DNA of 64,000 nt from Acetobacterium woodii DSM 1030 (GTDB lineage: Bacteria > Bacillota > Clostridia > Eubacteriales > Eubacteriaceae): positions 248,001 to 312,000 of the forward strand of contig NC_016894.1 of the NCBI RefSeq assembly GCF_000247605.1, given 5' to 3'. The translations under genes and the position numbers were made by a program. Shown in pieces: positions 38,662 through 47,732 of this stretch. Under the pieces are notes generated by a model, which was not told the origin of the DNA, did no database searches, and saw nothing but the letters and a program-made list of their open reading frames with translations. Numbering within the stretch: the first letter of the stretch is position 1; each line of letters opens with the position of its first letter.

Positions 38662-39000
38662 ATGAAATTAAAAAACTATTTATTTCTACACGCCAGCTTA
38701 TTGCTCTATTCGGTTGGCGGAATCTTTGCCAAAATGGCCAGTTCAAAGGCATTTCTGTCCTTTGATTTTATTTTGTATTATGGATTATTTCTGTGTATTT
38801 TATTTCTGTATGCGATCCTTTGGCAACAAATTTTAAAGCGATTTCCGTTAACCGTTGCTTTTGCCAATAAAGCGATTACGATATTATGGGGAATTATCTG
38901 GGGATATCTGTTTTTTGGCGAAACATTGCGTTGGGGCATGTTGTTCGGATCAATAATAATTGTTTCAGGAATATATTTGGTGGTAAGTGATGACAAATAA
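38662..39000 (+). CDS. SMR/EamA-type small membrane protein, first of a pair
   Basis: Four-helix protein of 112 residues. GYLFFGETLRWGMLFGSIIIVSG is the typical fourth-helix region of small multidrug resistance-like proteins. It overlaps the next gene, which encodes a second such protein, an arrangement like ArnE-ArnF, which flips undecaprenyl-phosphate aminoarabinose. In this locus the pair may flip lipid-linked sugars made by the GT2 enzymes upstream. Confidence 0.75.
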   Translation: MKLKNYLFLHASLLLYSVGGIFAKMASSKAFLSFDFILYYGLFLCILFLYAILWQQILKRFPLTVAFANKAITILWGIIWGYLFFGETLRWGMLFGSIIIVSGIYLVVSDDK

Positions 39001-39340
39001 TGAATGGATTTATTATGTATTATATTTATTTTCGGTTTTAGTGGCTTCGCTTTCGCAAATTATTTTAAAAAAGAGTGCGATGATTCATTATGAAAATCGC
39101 TTAAAAGAGTATTTAAATCCGTATGTAATCGGCGCGTATTTTTTCTTTTTTGGGTCGTCGTTGATGACAACCTTATCTTATCGTGGGGTTCCGTTAACTT
39201 TAGGGCCGGTCTTAGAATCAACCGGATATATTTACGTGGGCATTTTGGGAATGCTGATTCTCAAGGAAAAATTGAGTCGTCGAAAAATTATTGGTAATTT
39301 ATTAATAATTGGGGGCATCTTAATTTATGCTTTTATTTAA
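38990..39340 (+). CDS. SMR/EamA-type small membrane protein, second of a pair
   Basis: Four-helix protein of 116 residues with a slightly longer cytoplasmic loop (SAMIHYENRLKEYLNPY) and the conserved GPVLESTGYIYVGILGML region found in the ArnF/EamA group. The ATG at 38990 (or the GTG directly before it) overlaps the preceding gene by 11 to 14 bp, which implies coupled translation and a heterodimer. Confidence 0.75.
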   Translation: MTNNEWIYYVLYLFSVLVASLSQIILKKSAMIHYENRLKEYLNPYVIGAYFFFFGSSLMTTLSYRGVPLTLGPVLESTGYIYVGILGMLILKEKLSRRKIIGNLLIIGGILIYAFI

Positions 39341-39425
39341 GCTTAAAAGAGTAAAATAGTTATCGTTGTTGAGTTTAATGGTCGAAAAAATACAGTTGAT
39401 TTTGAAAGGCGAGTGAATTACAGAC

Positions 39426-40793
39426 ATGGATATAAAAAAAGTGAACCATACGATTGACGTGCTGTTGACATCTAAAAAAACCAATCGCCTGCTTTTTTTA
39501 ATATTGCTGATGATAACGTTTGGTTATATGTTATTTTTGAATATAAAAACGCCTCTGATTGCCGACGACTTTGTTTATACCTTTATTTTTGGGACCTCAA
39601 CACCGGTGATGAGTATCGGCGATATTATTACCTCGCAGACATCTTATTATTTGACGTGGGGCGGTCGGGTGATTGCCGAAACGCTGACGCAGCTGTTTAT
39701 GTTTTTTGGGAAAAATGTCTTTAATGTGGCCAACAGTTTGTGTTATATTGTTTTTTGTCTAGCTGTTTATTTTTTAGCGGTAGGCCGGAAAATTCGGTTT
39801 GACTTATTATTGCTGACAACCATCTTGATCTGGTTTTTTATGCCGATGTTTGGACAAACGATCATGTGGTTAACGGGTTCTTGTAATTATTTATGGTGTG
39901 GCACGATTATTTTATTGGCACTATTGCCATTTCGCTTATATGAAGAAAAACAGACCCAAATATTAACCAGTATTTGGTTTGCAATAGCGATGATTCCTTT
40001 GTTTTTTATCAGTGGGATTACCAATGAAAACACGGCCGGAGCGATGATTTTAGTGATGTTGATGTTTGGTTTTGTTTATTATAAACGAAAGATAAACATC
40101 CCGGCGTTTGTTTATACGGGTCTTTTTTTCTCGCTTTGTGGTTTCTTTTGTATGATTTTTGCGCCGGGAAACAGTTTGCGGGTAGAAAACGAAGCAGCGG
40201 TGGCAGAAGTAACCATGATGATCGGTTCGAATCCGATCATTACCCGACTGGCATATTTTGCTTATAACTTGTACGCATTAATGCCGTTGGTGATTGTTGG
40301 GATAATAGCGTTTGTCTTATTAAAAAATAAAAAAGATCGCTCAAAACAAGTGAATTTTTGGATTTTTGTCATTGCTTCAGGAGCGGCCATGTTAGTTATG
40401 TTGTTGCCGCCTAAATTTCCGCCCCGGGCGATGTTTGGGTTAGCGGCATTTCTAATTATTGCCATCATATATGTATTTAGTCAGTTGCAGTTGACGCCCG
40501 ATCAGATTAGAAAATATATTATTATTCCAGGCTGCGGTATGCTGTTTTTTTATGTGATGGCTTTAGGGTATGTCGGCGTTGATGCAATGACGGTTAATAA
40601 GCAATATCTTAGCCGGGTTCAAACGATTCAGGAACATAAAAACGAAGAAGTGATAGCAGTGCCGGGAATTGTGCCGTTATCCAGTCATAATGGCATGTAT
40701 GGATTAAAAGATGTCCAGGTTGATCCCAACCATTGGGTAAACCGGGCGCTTGCTGATTATTTTGGCGTTTCTAATATCGTCCTGAAACCATGA
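39426..40793 (+). CDS. Polytopic membrane protein with ADD loop (DUF6056-like), unknown function
   Basis: A 455-residue protein with about 11 hydrophobic helices. After helix one comes TPLIADDFVYTFIFG and then LTWGGRVIAETL, a pattern I associate with DUF6056-like proteins. The acidic pair in the first outside loop recalls GT-C enzymes. The next gene encodes a distant paralogue. A possible role is extracytoplasmic sugar transfer; no direct evidence of activity is visible. Confidence 0.65.
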   Translation: MDIKKVNHTIDVLLTSKKTNRLLFLILLMITFGYMLFLNIKTPLIADDFVYTFIFGTSTPVMSIGDIITSQTSYYLTWGGRVIAETLTQLFMFFGKNVFNVANSLCYIVFCLAVYFLAVGRKIRFDLLLLTTILIWFFMPMFGQTIMWLTGSCNYLWCGTIILLALLPFRLYEEKQTQILTSIWFAIAMIPLFFISGITNENTAGAMILVMLMFGFVYYKRKINIPAFVYTGLFFSLCGFFCMIFAPGNSLRVENEAAVAEVTMMIGSNPIITRLAYFAYNLYALMPLVIVGIIAFVLLKNKKDRSKQVNFWIFVIASGAAMLVMLLPPKFPPRAMFGLAAFLIIAIIYVFSQLQLTPDQIRKYIIIPGCGMLFFYVMALGYVGVDAMTVNKQYLSRVQTIQEHKNEEVIAVPGIVPLSSHNGMYGLKDVQVDPNHWVNRALADYFGVSNIVLKP

Positions 40794-40811
40794 TCAAGAA
40801 GGGCGGACAAT

Positions 40812-42176
40812 TTGAACAGTTTTAAACAGAAGTTACAGCACATAATGGATTGGGAATATTTCCCAATCCTTGTTTTCACATTTTTGATCTTAATATTTCA
40901 TCTTTTTGTTCGTCCTTCTGGTGACGACATAATCTATGGCACCGTGTTTTATAAAGAACCGGTATTAACCTTTATTCAAGATGCCTATTTTAATTGGAGT
41001 TCCCGAATCATCATCATGCCGGTTGCGGCTTTTTTTGCCGGAAATTCGTTCTGGTTATTCGCCATTGCAAATATTTTAGTTTATTTTTTATTGGCAACGA
41101 TGATCTCCAAACTCTTTGTTTATGAGAATAAACTTCAAGCCAATTGGGTCATTGTTTTTCTTTTGGTTTGTGTTCCTTTTGTGACAATGATGACAACCGC
41201 TGGTTGGGTAGTAACGAATATTCATTATTTATGGCCGCTTACATTTAGTCTGGTGGCCTTGTATCCGATCAAAAAAATATATTTTAATGAAGTTTTTCGG
41301 GGTTATGAATACCTGTTATATTTGGTGGCAACGGTATTTGGAATGAATATGGAGATTGTCGCAGCGATATTAGTGACGCTTTATAGTGTTTTTGTCGTTT
41401 ATTTTGCCACTAAAAAAAAGTTTTCCTTATATCTGTTAATAGTGCTGTTAGTGTTGCTGGGAAATATCGTTTTCGTCTTTATTTGCCCGGGCAACGGCGT
41501 TCGGGAAATGCAGGAAATCATTGCTAATTATCCGGAATACGCGACCTTTGGAATCATCCAAAAACTGGCAGTGTCGGCAACATCTTTTGTGTTTAGCATT
41601 GATCAGAATTTTCTGTTGTTAATAACAACCGGATTGGCCTGGTTTTTTTCATGGCAAACATACAAAAAATGGCCGTTCCGATTAATTGGGATTAGCCCTT
41701 TTATTTTCTGTATAATGGTCAATACCGTTCGGGTAATTGTATTAAGCCCTAAATTTAATCATTTATTTTCTTTAGTAACGGGGAATACCATTCATGAATG
41801 GATTACATTTTCGGGAATAACGAATGGATATTTGGGATTTTTTCATTATTTAGGTTTAGTCTTAATGACCTTTTTTGTGATCGCTTTGATGCTGATGACA
41901 GTGCTGTTGTTTAAAGATTCCAATAAACTGGGGATTGCTATTCTGGCGGTTGGCGCATCAGTAATGTCACGGGTCGTGATGGGTTTTTCTCCTACCGTTT
42001 ATGTATCGGGAGCACGAACGTTTTTGTTTCAGTATATTGCGATGGTTATTTTTGGATTGATTATGTATCAGGAATTTAACCCATTGATGCGTGCTGAGAA
42101 CCAGCAGCGGCTCTTTTGGGTATTATGTTTTATGGGTGGCTGTGGCTACCTGGAGTCGTTTTTTAAATTGATATGA
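40812..42176 (+). CDS. Polytopic membrane protein, paralogue of the preceding gene
   Basis: A 454-residue protein of the same layout: helix one, then RPSGDDIIYGTVF and NWSSRIIIMPVAAFF, matching the ADD and WGGRVIAE segments of its neighbour. The start is TTG with AAGGGCGG upstream. It is the last gene of the polysaccharide locus before a bidirectional terminator. Two adjacent paralogues suggest different acceptor or donor specificity. Confidence 0.65.
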   Translation: MNSFKQKLQHIMDWEYFPILVFTFLILIFHLFVRPSGDDIIYGTVFYKEPVLTFIQDAYFNWSSRIIIMPVAAFFAGNSFWLFAIANILVYFLLATMISKLFVYENKLQANWVIVFLLVCVPFVTMMTTAGWVVTNIHYLWPLTFSLVALYPIKKIYFNEVFRGYEYLLYLVATVFGMNMEIVAAILVTLYSVFVVYFATKKKFSLYLLIVLLVLLGNIVFVFICPGNGVREMQEIIANYPEYATFGIIQKLAVSATSFVFSIDQNFLLLITTGLAWFFSWQTYKKWPFRLIGISPFIFCIMVNTVRVIVLSPKFNHLFSLVTGNTIHEWITFSGITNGYLGFFHYLGLVLMTFFVIALMLMTVLLFKDSNKLGIAILAVGASVMSRVVMGFSPTVYVSGARTFLFQYIAMVIFGLIMYQEFNPLMRAENQQRLFWVLCFMGGCGYLESFFKLI

Positions 42177-42188
42177 AAAACTAAAGTG

Positions 42189-42226
42189 AAAAAGTCATTT
42201 CTGAATTACTCAGAAATGACTTTTTT
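42189..42226. terminator. Bidirectional terminator between the locus and the second LCP gene
   Basis: A perfect 16-bp stem (42189-42204 with 42210-42225), 5-nt loop, A-rich on one side and T-rich on the other, sits between convergent genes. Confidence 0.92.
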
Positions 42227-42243
42227 AGATTTTAGCGAGATGT

Positions 42244-43476
42244 TTAATAAGATGAAGAACCATTAACGGAATCATCAATGTCATCACTTATTTGGGTGGC
42301 CTTGTTTGAAGGATTGTAAGCTGTTTCATAGATAAATTGATAAAGGGCTTTTATATTTTCCACTAAGGTATTGGGAATAACATAGGAGACACCGTCAATA
42401 TTATCGAGCGAAACGAATTTATCAGCCGGAAAACGACTTTGTTCAATATCTTTTGAAGGCATTAAGGCCAGATTAAGGGCATATTTGATCATTTCAGTTG
42501 TACTCAGGGAAGTTTTCACATAGGGTAAGGTGGCCATCAGCAAATTATATTGATCCTTCAAGTCAAGATCGAGCGCTTTTGATAAAACTTGTTCAAACAC
42601 TTCACGTTGTCGCAAGGTTCGATCAAAGTCGCCATCACCAACATAACGAACCCGACAATAGGCAAGGGCTTGAGAACCATCAACCAACTGAGAGCCGGTT
42701 TCTTCTAAATCAGGTGAACCGGTATTGACTTTTTCATTGACATCCATTAGATATTGGTTGACCCAATCGAGTTCATCTTCGGATTTGATATTAATGGTTA
42801 CACCACCAACCGCATTGACCATGGAGACCATGGCATTAAAATCGATCGTGATATAATCGGTTATCGTGGTATCAAAATTCTGATTAATGGTTTGAAGTGC
42901 TAAATTAGGTCCGCCATAGGCATAAGCGGCATTGAGTTTGTCGTATTTATATTTATCATTAATGTAAACATAGGTATCGCGCATTAGCGAAGTGATTTTT
43001 ACTTTGCTATGTTCATAGTCGGCCGTAGCAATCATGATGGTATCCGTCCGGTCGCCTTCAACATCATCTCGTCCGTCAACACCAAAAACAGCAACATTAA
43101 CAATTTTATGCTGGCTGGCAAAAGCTGCGGCTTCTTTATTGATACCGTATTGACTCAAATTTCCCTTGAGATCACTGGTTACATTACCAAGGAAAAAAGC
43201 ATTAGCGGCAAATGCAGTCGCAATGAGAAAAATGATAATGAGAAAGATCGTTCTCAAAAATTTGATGAGTCCATTTTTGAAACCTCTTTTTTTTCGGCGT
43301 ACAGCAGAGACATTGATTGGTTTTGTTTTCTCATAACGAGTTGTTTCGTTGCGGATGGATTTAGATGGAGTAACTTTTTTGTAGCGGTTGGTATTTTGTC
43401 TTAAATTTTCTTCAGATTCTCTTTTAGGTGAAGATTTTCGTCTATTTTCGATCACGTTTTTTTTTCGATTGCTCAA
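42244..43476 (-). CDS. LytR-CpsA-Psr (LCP) family glycopolymer ligase
   Basis: A 410-residue protein: basic cytoplasmic N-terminus of about 70 residues, one membrane helix (about 72-95), then the LCP domain with AVFGVDGRDDVEGDRTDT, SLMRDTYVYI, AYAYGGPNLALQT and CRVRYVGDGDFDRTLRQREV. It is clearly related to the first LCP gene in the window but lacks the serine-rich tail. The start is TTG, supported by GAGGTAAACAA directly before it. Together with the first LCP gene it encloses the glycan locus. Confidence 0.93.
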   Translation of the reverse strand: MSNRKKNVIENRRKSSPKRESEENLRQNTNRYKKVTPSKSIRNETTRYEKTKPINVSAVRRKKRGFKNGLIKFLRTIFLIIIFLIATAFAANAFFLGNVTSDLKGNLSQYGINKEAAAFASQHKIVNVAVFGVDGRDDVEGDRTDTIMIATADYEHSKVKITSLMRDTYVYINDKYKYDKLNAAYAYGGPNLALQTINQNFDTTITDYITIDFNAMVSMVNAVGGVTINIKSEDELDWVNQYLMDVNEKVNTGSPDLEETGSQLVDGSQALAYCRVRYVGDGDFDRTLRQREVFEQVLSKALDLDLKDQYNLLMATLPYVKTSLSTTEMIKYALNLALMPSKDIEQSRFPADKFVSLDNIDGVSYVIPNTLVENIKALYQFIYETAYNPSNKATQISDDIDDSVNGSSSY

Positions 43477-43628
43477 TTGTTTACCTCATTTGGAAATCAT
43501 TTATTTACAAAAAAATGTTTGTAAATTTATGGCAGAGATGTATGTTTAGGGTAATTTGCGGTTAGAAACAGACATCTTTAATTTGGAAATGAGTCCGAAA
43601 TACTTTGTTTTTAGACTACTAGTGGTTT

Positions 43629-43657
43629 ATTATATCATATTTGTAAAAGTTTGTAAA
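43629..43657 (-). promoter_or_regulatory. Promoter of the second LCP gene
   Basis: Minus-strand TTTACA (43657-43652), a 17-bp spacer and TGA-TATAAT (-10 at 43634-43629). It leaves a leader of about 145 nt before the LCP start at 43476, in which no known riboswitch was recognised. Confidence 0.65.
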
Positions 43658-43715
43658 AATATTATGAATAGAAAAAGCAGGTTGATCGTAAATCTTGTTA
43701 TACATTTCTGGAAAA

Positions 43716-43738
43716 CTTTGTTATAATAGATAACAAAG
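43716..43738 (+). promoter_or_regulatory. Extended -10 promoter overlapped by a perfect inverted repeat
   Basis: TGTTATAAT (43719-43727) lies within the inverted repeat CTTTGTTAT (43716-43724) and ATAACAAAG (43730-43738), 9 bp perfect with a 5-nt spacer. The form suggests a repressor operator over the -10 box of the coiled-coil gene pair. Confidence 0.55.
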
Positions 43739-43768
43739 ATTGATAGCGAATATAGGAGTGGGATTATT

Positions 43769-44341
43769 ATGACTAACGAACAAGAACTCAATGAAAAAAA
43801 TGAGTACTTTGAATATGTTGAATCACGCATTGGAAATTTAGAAAAACTGATCTTAAAAAAAGATGAAGAACTAAAATCGCTGATTCTTAAAACTGTCGGG
43901 GGAAGTGAAACTCAGTCGGCGAAAAGCTTGGATATAGTCCAAGATCGTTTAAAGAATAGTGGAAAAGTCGAACGTGTTTTTGAGGATTTAAAAGAAGAAG
44001 AAACGCGTTTCTTAAAAAGTGAAGGTGAGGAAGTGCCTAGCTATAAGGCTGAGGAACTTAATAATCAGCTTGCCAACATTGAAAAACGCGAGAAAATGGT
44101 GCAGGATATGTTGGATTCTTTGGGAACCGCTCTTGCTATTTTAAAAAAGCGACATGAAGAAGTGAATCGAAAAGAAGCGACGTTAAACAGAGAATATCAG
44201 AAACTTCAAGAAATCGAAGCACTTTATCAAAGTTCCGAAAGTTTGGACTCCTTAAGCACGTCTTTCGGACAGATTTCAATGGGTAAAGAAGATTCTCAGG
44301 TAAATCGAGAAGCGTCCTTTAGTCATAATGGCGAGGAGTGA
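43769..44341 (+). CDS. Predicted coiled-coil protein, unknown function
   Basis: A 190-residue hydrophilic protein rich in Glu, Lys and Leu, with heptad-like stretches at about 5-30 and 85-150 (for example NIEKREKMVQDMLDSLGTAL). No signal peptide or membrane helix is seen. TAGGAGTGG precedes the ATG. The next gene begins 4 bp after its stop and also ends in a coiled coil, so the products may interact. I do not recognise a family. Confidence 0.75.
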   Translation: MTNEQELNEKNEYFEYVESRIGNLEKLILKKDEELKSLILKTVGGSETQSAKSLDIVQDRLKNSGKVERVFEDLKEEETRFLKSEGEEVPSYKAEELNNQLANIEKREKMVQDMLDSLGTALAILKKRHEEVNRKEATLNREYQKLQEIEALYQSSESLDSLSTSFGQISMGKEDSQVNREASFSHNGEE

Positions 44342-44345
44342 TCTA

Positions 44346-45884
44346 ATGAAATTAAGTTTGGGTAAATGCTGGGGTTTATTAATTTTTGATATTATCGGTT
44401 TAGCGATTTCCGGGTATGCTTTTTTATTGGGATACCAGATAATTTTGACGCTCGCCAATGCCAATGCATATATTATTCTGATGGGATTTTTTGTCGGGAT
44501 AAAGGTGATCGTTTTATCTTTATATGACTTAAACAGAAACATGTTGCATAAAAATATTCCCTTTTGGGGTGGATTAATCACAATCATTGGAAATGGAATT
44601 ATTTTTGCGATATGCTTTTTTCTTTTGCCGAATGTTCCGGTGACCTTTTTTATTGGTTTGGCGATTTTGGATTTGCTAATTATTACCTTGTGTCACTTTT
44701 TGTGGTGGATCCTGATCGGAAAAGACTCGGATTATTACAAGGAAGAAAAAGCAAACAAAGTAGAAAACCGAAAAATGGCGCCTAAAGATGAAAAAAATGG
44801 ATCATCGAAAATCGAAAAAAAACCGGCTAAAAAAATAAAAAACGAAAAAAAAACATGGCTATCGCGAGAAGATGAAGAAGAATCCGAATACGATAGCATT
44901 TTCACCACGTTGCTGGAAAATGAAAAAAGAGGGCAACAACGTTATGTTGAGTCGCCCAAGGCTGATCAAACGAATCTTCTTGAAGAAAAACGCTATGAAA
45001 CCAGTGATTTTTTAAATGAAATTAAAGGGAATTTAAAAAAAGAATATAAACTGACAACCGAAAAAAATGAAAATAGAAGTCATCCGGAAAAAAAATCGGC
45101 AAACCTGAAAGCAGATTCGGTTTTGGATCGAAGCGCAGTTGAACCTACGGTCCGAAAAGCAACGCCGCCAAAAGAAATCGCGATTGATCGGATCAATCAA
45201 AATGTAAATGTCATCGATCCGGTTATAGCGGCGTCACAGCCATCTGAATTGGAAACGACAAGAGCGACAAAACCGCAAAGTAACGATGCTGTTTTTGAGG
45301 AGATGCCAATTATCAGAGAAAATAAACCGGAACTTCAGAAACGGGAACGTTTTAATTCGGGGATATCGGAGAAGCGTGCGGAGAATTTGGGAGATGAAGA
45401 AAACTTTCTTTCGATTGAACGTCGACTGGGTTATCTTTTTCAGGAAATTGAAAAGTCCATGAAGGAAACTTCTTATTTGCAAAGTGCCATCGGCGATTTT
45501 CAAAAAGAGGTGGAGAATTATCAACCAATTGCCGGGGATGAAAAAATTGTGGCAGCTGGAAACTTGATTCGAGAAAAATTGAAGATGATTATCGACAAAC
45601 AGTTTGTTGTCGATGAGGTTCTGGATGATTTGATTCGCTTATCAAATCTTATCAATAAACGCATTAACGATCTGGATATTATTGAAGAAGGCCTTAATAA
45701 ACGAAAAGTTGCTTTGGATCAAAAGGATTTATTATTAGTGGAAGCCCGGAATCGAAAACCGGTGGATGCTGAAATAGAAATTTTACCGGCGGAAGTAATG
45801 CTTGAAAATTTTGATTCGGAGTTTATTGTTGCTGAAGGTGATTACGAGTCGATTCGAAAATATTTAACCGAAAATCCCGAATAA
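44346..45884 (+). CDS. Membrane protein with four N-terminal helices and a coiled-coil C-terminus, unknown function
   Basis: A 512-residue protein. Residues about 5-135 hold four membrane helices with a short charged loop (SLYDLNRNMLHKN) between helices two and three, which resembles the membrane domain of WbaP- and CapD-like polysaccharide enzymes but with no enzymatic domain after it. A highly charged, probably disordered region follows (about 140-350), then a coiled coil (about 355-480). The ATG at 44346 follows GAGGAG. It is co-transcribed with the coiled-coil gene before it. A scaffold near glycan synthesis is one guess; function is unknown. Confidence 0.7.
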   Translation: MKLSLGKCWGLLIFDIIGLAISGYAFLLGYQIILTLANANAYIILMGFFVGIKVIVLSLYDLNRNMLHKNIPFWGGLITIIGNGIIFAICFFLLPNVPVTFFIGLAILDLLIITLCHFLWWILIGKDSDYYKEEKANKVENRKMAPKDEKNGSSKIEKKPAKKIKNEKKTWLSREDEEESEYDSIFTTLLENEKRGQQRYVESPKADQTNLLEEKRYETSDFLNEIKGNLKKEYKLTTEKNENRSHPEKKSANLKADSVLDRSAVEPTVRKATPPKEIAIDRINQNVNVIDPVIAASQPSELETTRATKPQSNDAVFEEMPIIRENKPELQKRERFNSGISEKRAENLGDEENFLSIERRLGYLFQEIEKSMKETSYLQSAIGDFQKEVENYQPIAGDEKIVAAGNLIREKLKMIIDKQFVVDEVLDDLIRLSNLINKRINDLDIIEEGLNKRKVALDQKDLLLVEARNRKPVDAEIEILPAEVMLENFDSEFIVAEGDYESIRKYLTENPE

Positions 45885-45921
45885 AAATCGAGTCAATTGC
45901 GGTTTAATAAAAAGCAGGTTA

Positions 45922-45970
45922 ACCCGATTGTGGACATTCAATTTGTACGTATTTGGTGTACACATCGGGT
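45922..45970 (+). other. Long hairpin downstream of the coiled-coil genes
   Basis: ACCCGAT (45922-45928) pairs with ATCGGGT (45964-45970), extended by GTG with CAC after a one-base bulge, enclosing about 28 nt. It is part of the 3' untranslated region before the terminator at 46001. Confidence 0.35.
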
Positions 45971-46000
45971 CTTAATAGCTTGGATTATTCGGGAAACATT

Positions 46001-46034
46001 AACCATCCTTTTGTTACGATTGATGGTTTTTTTT
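46001..46034 (+). terminator. Terminator after the coiled-coil genes
   Basis: AACCATC (46001-46007) pairs with GATGGTT (46022-46028); a run of T follows to 46034. The loop is 14 nt, so the stem is modest. Confidence 0.65.
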
Positions 46035-46035
46035 A

Positions 46036-46064
46036 TTGCGAATTTTCAATAAAAATGATATACT
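46036..46064 (+). promoter_or_regulatory. Promoter of the amino acid ABC transporter
   Basis: TTGCGA (46036-46041), a 17-bp spacer and TATACT (46059-46064), starting just after the T-run of the terminator. Start of transcription near 46071, about 65 bp before the ATG. Confidence 0.65.
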
Positions 46065-46134
46065 GCTATCTGGGTAAAAGTGGGTGTATTGGCTAAAGAT
46101 ACATTAAAACTTATTATGATTAGGAGGAAAAGAA

Positions 46135-46905
46135 ATGAAAAAAATTACAAAAATTGGGGTTCTGGTAATGTTAGTGGCAATAACTTTATCACTTGCTGCT
46201 TGTTCCAGCGGAACAAAAACAAGTAGTGATACAAAAAAATATGTAATCGCTACGGATACAACATTCAAACCATTTGAGTATGAAAACGATAAGGGCGAAC
46301 GGGTTGGGATTGACATGGATCTGTTAGCAGCCATTGCTAAAGATCAGGGGTTCGAATACGAACTAAAAGCAGTTGGATTTGACGCGGCATTAGGTGAAGT
46401 ATCAACTGGTCAGTCTGACGGAATGATTGCCGGAATGAGTATTACTGATGATCGTAAAAAAACATTTGATTTTTCGGACCCATACTTTGATTCTGGTGTC
46501 GTGATGGCCGTTTCAGCGTCAAATAATACCATTAAATCGTATGAAGATCTGCGCGGACAAAAAGTTGCTGTTAAAAATGGAACCGAAGGAGCGGCTTTTG
46601 CCGAATCAATTAAAGATCAATATGGTTTTACAACTGTTTCATTCCCAGATTCAGCAAATATGTATGAAGATGTAAAAGCCGGAAATTCCGTCGCTTTATT
46701 TGAAGATTACCCAGTTGTCGGGGATGCGATTGCAACGGGTGTGCCACTTAAAATGGTAACTGAAATGGAAAAAGGCAGTTCTTATGGTTTTGCTGTTAAA
46801 AAAGGCGAAAACGCTGAATTACTTGAAATGTTTAATGCTGGTTTAACAAACCTAAAAGCCAATGGCGAATACCAGAAAATTCTGGATACATACATCAAAA
46901 AATAA
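46135..46905 (+). CDS. Polar amino acid ABC transporter, substrate-binding lipoprotein
   Basis: A 256-residue binding protein of the bacterial extracellular solute-binding family 3. The signal peptide ends in a lipobox (LSLAAC, Cys near 23), so it is lipid-anchored. The family segments TDTTFKPFEYENDKGERVGI, GMSITDDRKKTFDFSDPY and VKNGTEGAAFA are present. The pattern favours glutamine or another polar amino acid but does not decide it. TAGGAGG precedes the ATG. A strong hairpin separates it from the permease gene, fitting higher expression of the binding protein. Confidence 0.92.
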   Translation: MKKITKIGVLVMLVAITLSLAACSSGTKTSSDTKKYVIATDTTFKPFEYENDKGERVGIDMDLLAAIAKDQGFEYELKAVGFDAALGEVSTGQSDGMIAGMSITDDRKKTFDFSDPYFDSGVVMAVSASNNTIKSYEDLRGQKVAVKNGTEGAAFAESIKDQYGFTTVSFPDSANMYEDVKAGNSVALFEDYPVVGDAIATGVPLKMVTEMEKGSSYGFAVKKGENAELLEMFNAGLTNLKANGEYQKILDTYIKK

Positions 46906-46940
46906 TCTGTTAGATAAAATTTAACGCGTTATTAATTTTA

Positions 46941-46980
46941 AAATCATCTGTTGGTGAATAAATTCACCGGCAGATGATTT
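46941..46980 (+). other. Intercistronic hairpin between binding protein and permease
   Basis: Arms 46941-46958 and 46963-46980 pair over 18 bp (two G-U pairs) with a 4-nt loop. No T-run follows. Structures like this commonly stabilise the upstream mRNA and lower expression of the downstream transporter genes. Confidence 0.7.
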
Positions 46981-47066
46981 CTCTAAGTTATCTAAAAGTG
47001 TTTACTTGCGGGCATTCATTTTGTGAGTAAAGACTATTGGACAACTGGACTCAGAAGGAGGTTAAC

Positions 47067-47732
47067 GTGAGTATAACACAAATAATTGTACAGTATTGGC
47101 CCCGGTTATTGGAAGGATTGGCGCTGACGGTTGAAATCACCATTATTTCGCTTTTTATAGCAGGTATATTAGGTCTGGTATTTGGGCTTTTATCGGTGTC
47201 GAAAAGTAAAATTCCAAGAGCAATCGCACTTGTTTATGTCGATATCGTTCGGGGAACACCGTTGTTGGTGCAGGCATTTTTTATTTACTTTGGCGTTCCG
47301 ACAGTCCTCGGAATTCAGTCAGATTCGTTTATTTCGGGGATTATTACCCTCAGTTTAAATGCCGGAGGATATTTGGCCGAAATATTCCGAGGGGGTATTG
47401 AATCGATTAGTAAAGGTCAGATGGAAGCCGCCCGAAGTTTGGGGTTGCCATATGGCATGGCGATGCGCAGTGTTATTTTACCGCAGGCGGTTCGGACGAT
47501 GACACCGGCTTTAATTAATCAATGTATTATCACTTTAAAAGACACATCTTTGCTTTCGGTTATTGGGGTAGCCGAATTAACGCAAACCGGACGGCTGATT
47601 ATCGCCAATAATTACGAATCGTTTAAGGTATGGGCGATTGTTGCGGTGATGTATTTTGTTATTATTATGATTTTATCAAAAATATCAAAACGAATTGAAA
47701 GGAAAATGTCTTATGGGAAAAGTGAAAATTAA
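47067..47732 (+). CDS. Polar amino acid ABC transporter permease
   Basis: HisM/GlnP-type permease of 221 residues with about five helices. The N-terminus [20 protein letters not shown] and the coupling loop [21 protein letters not shown] are characteristic. The GTG at 47067 follows AAGGAGG; the frame is open for ten further codons but without a site. The ATPase gene overlaps its end by 20 bp. Confidence 0.93.
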   Translation: MSITQIIVQYWPRLLEGLALTVEITIISLFIAGILGLVFGLLSVSKSKIPRAIALVYVDIVRGTPLLVQAFFIYFGVPTVLGIQSDSFISGIITLSLNAGGYLAEIFRGGIESISKGQMEAARSLGLPYGMAMRSVILPQAVRTMTPALINQCIITLKDTSLLSVIGVAELTQTGRLIIANNYESFKVWAIVAVMYFVIIMILSKISKRIERKMSYGKSEN

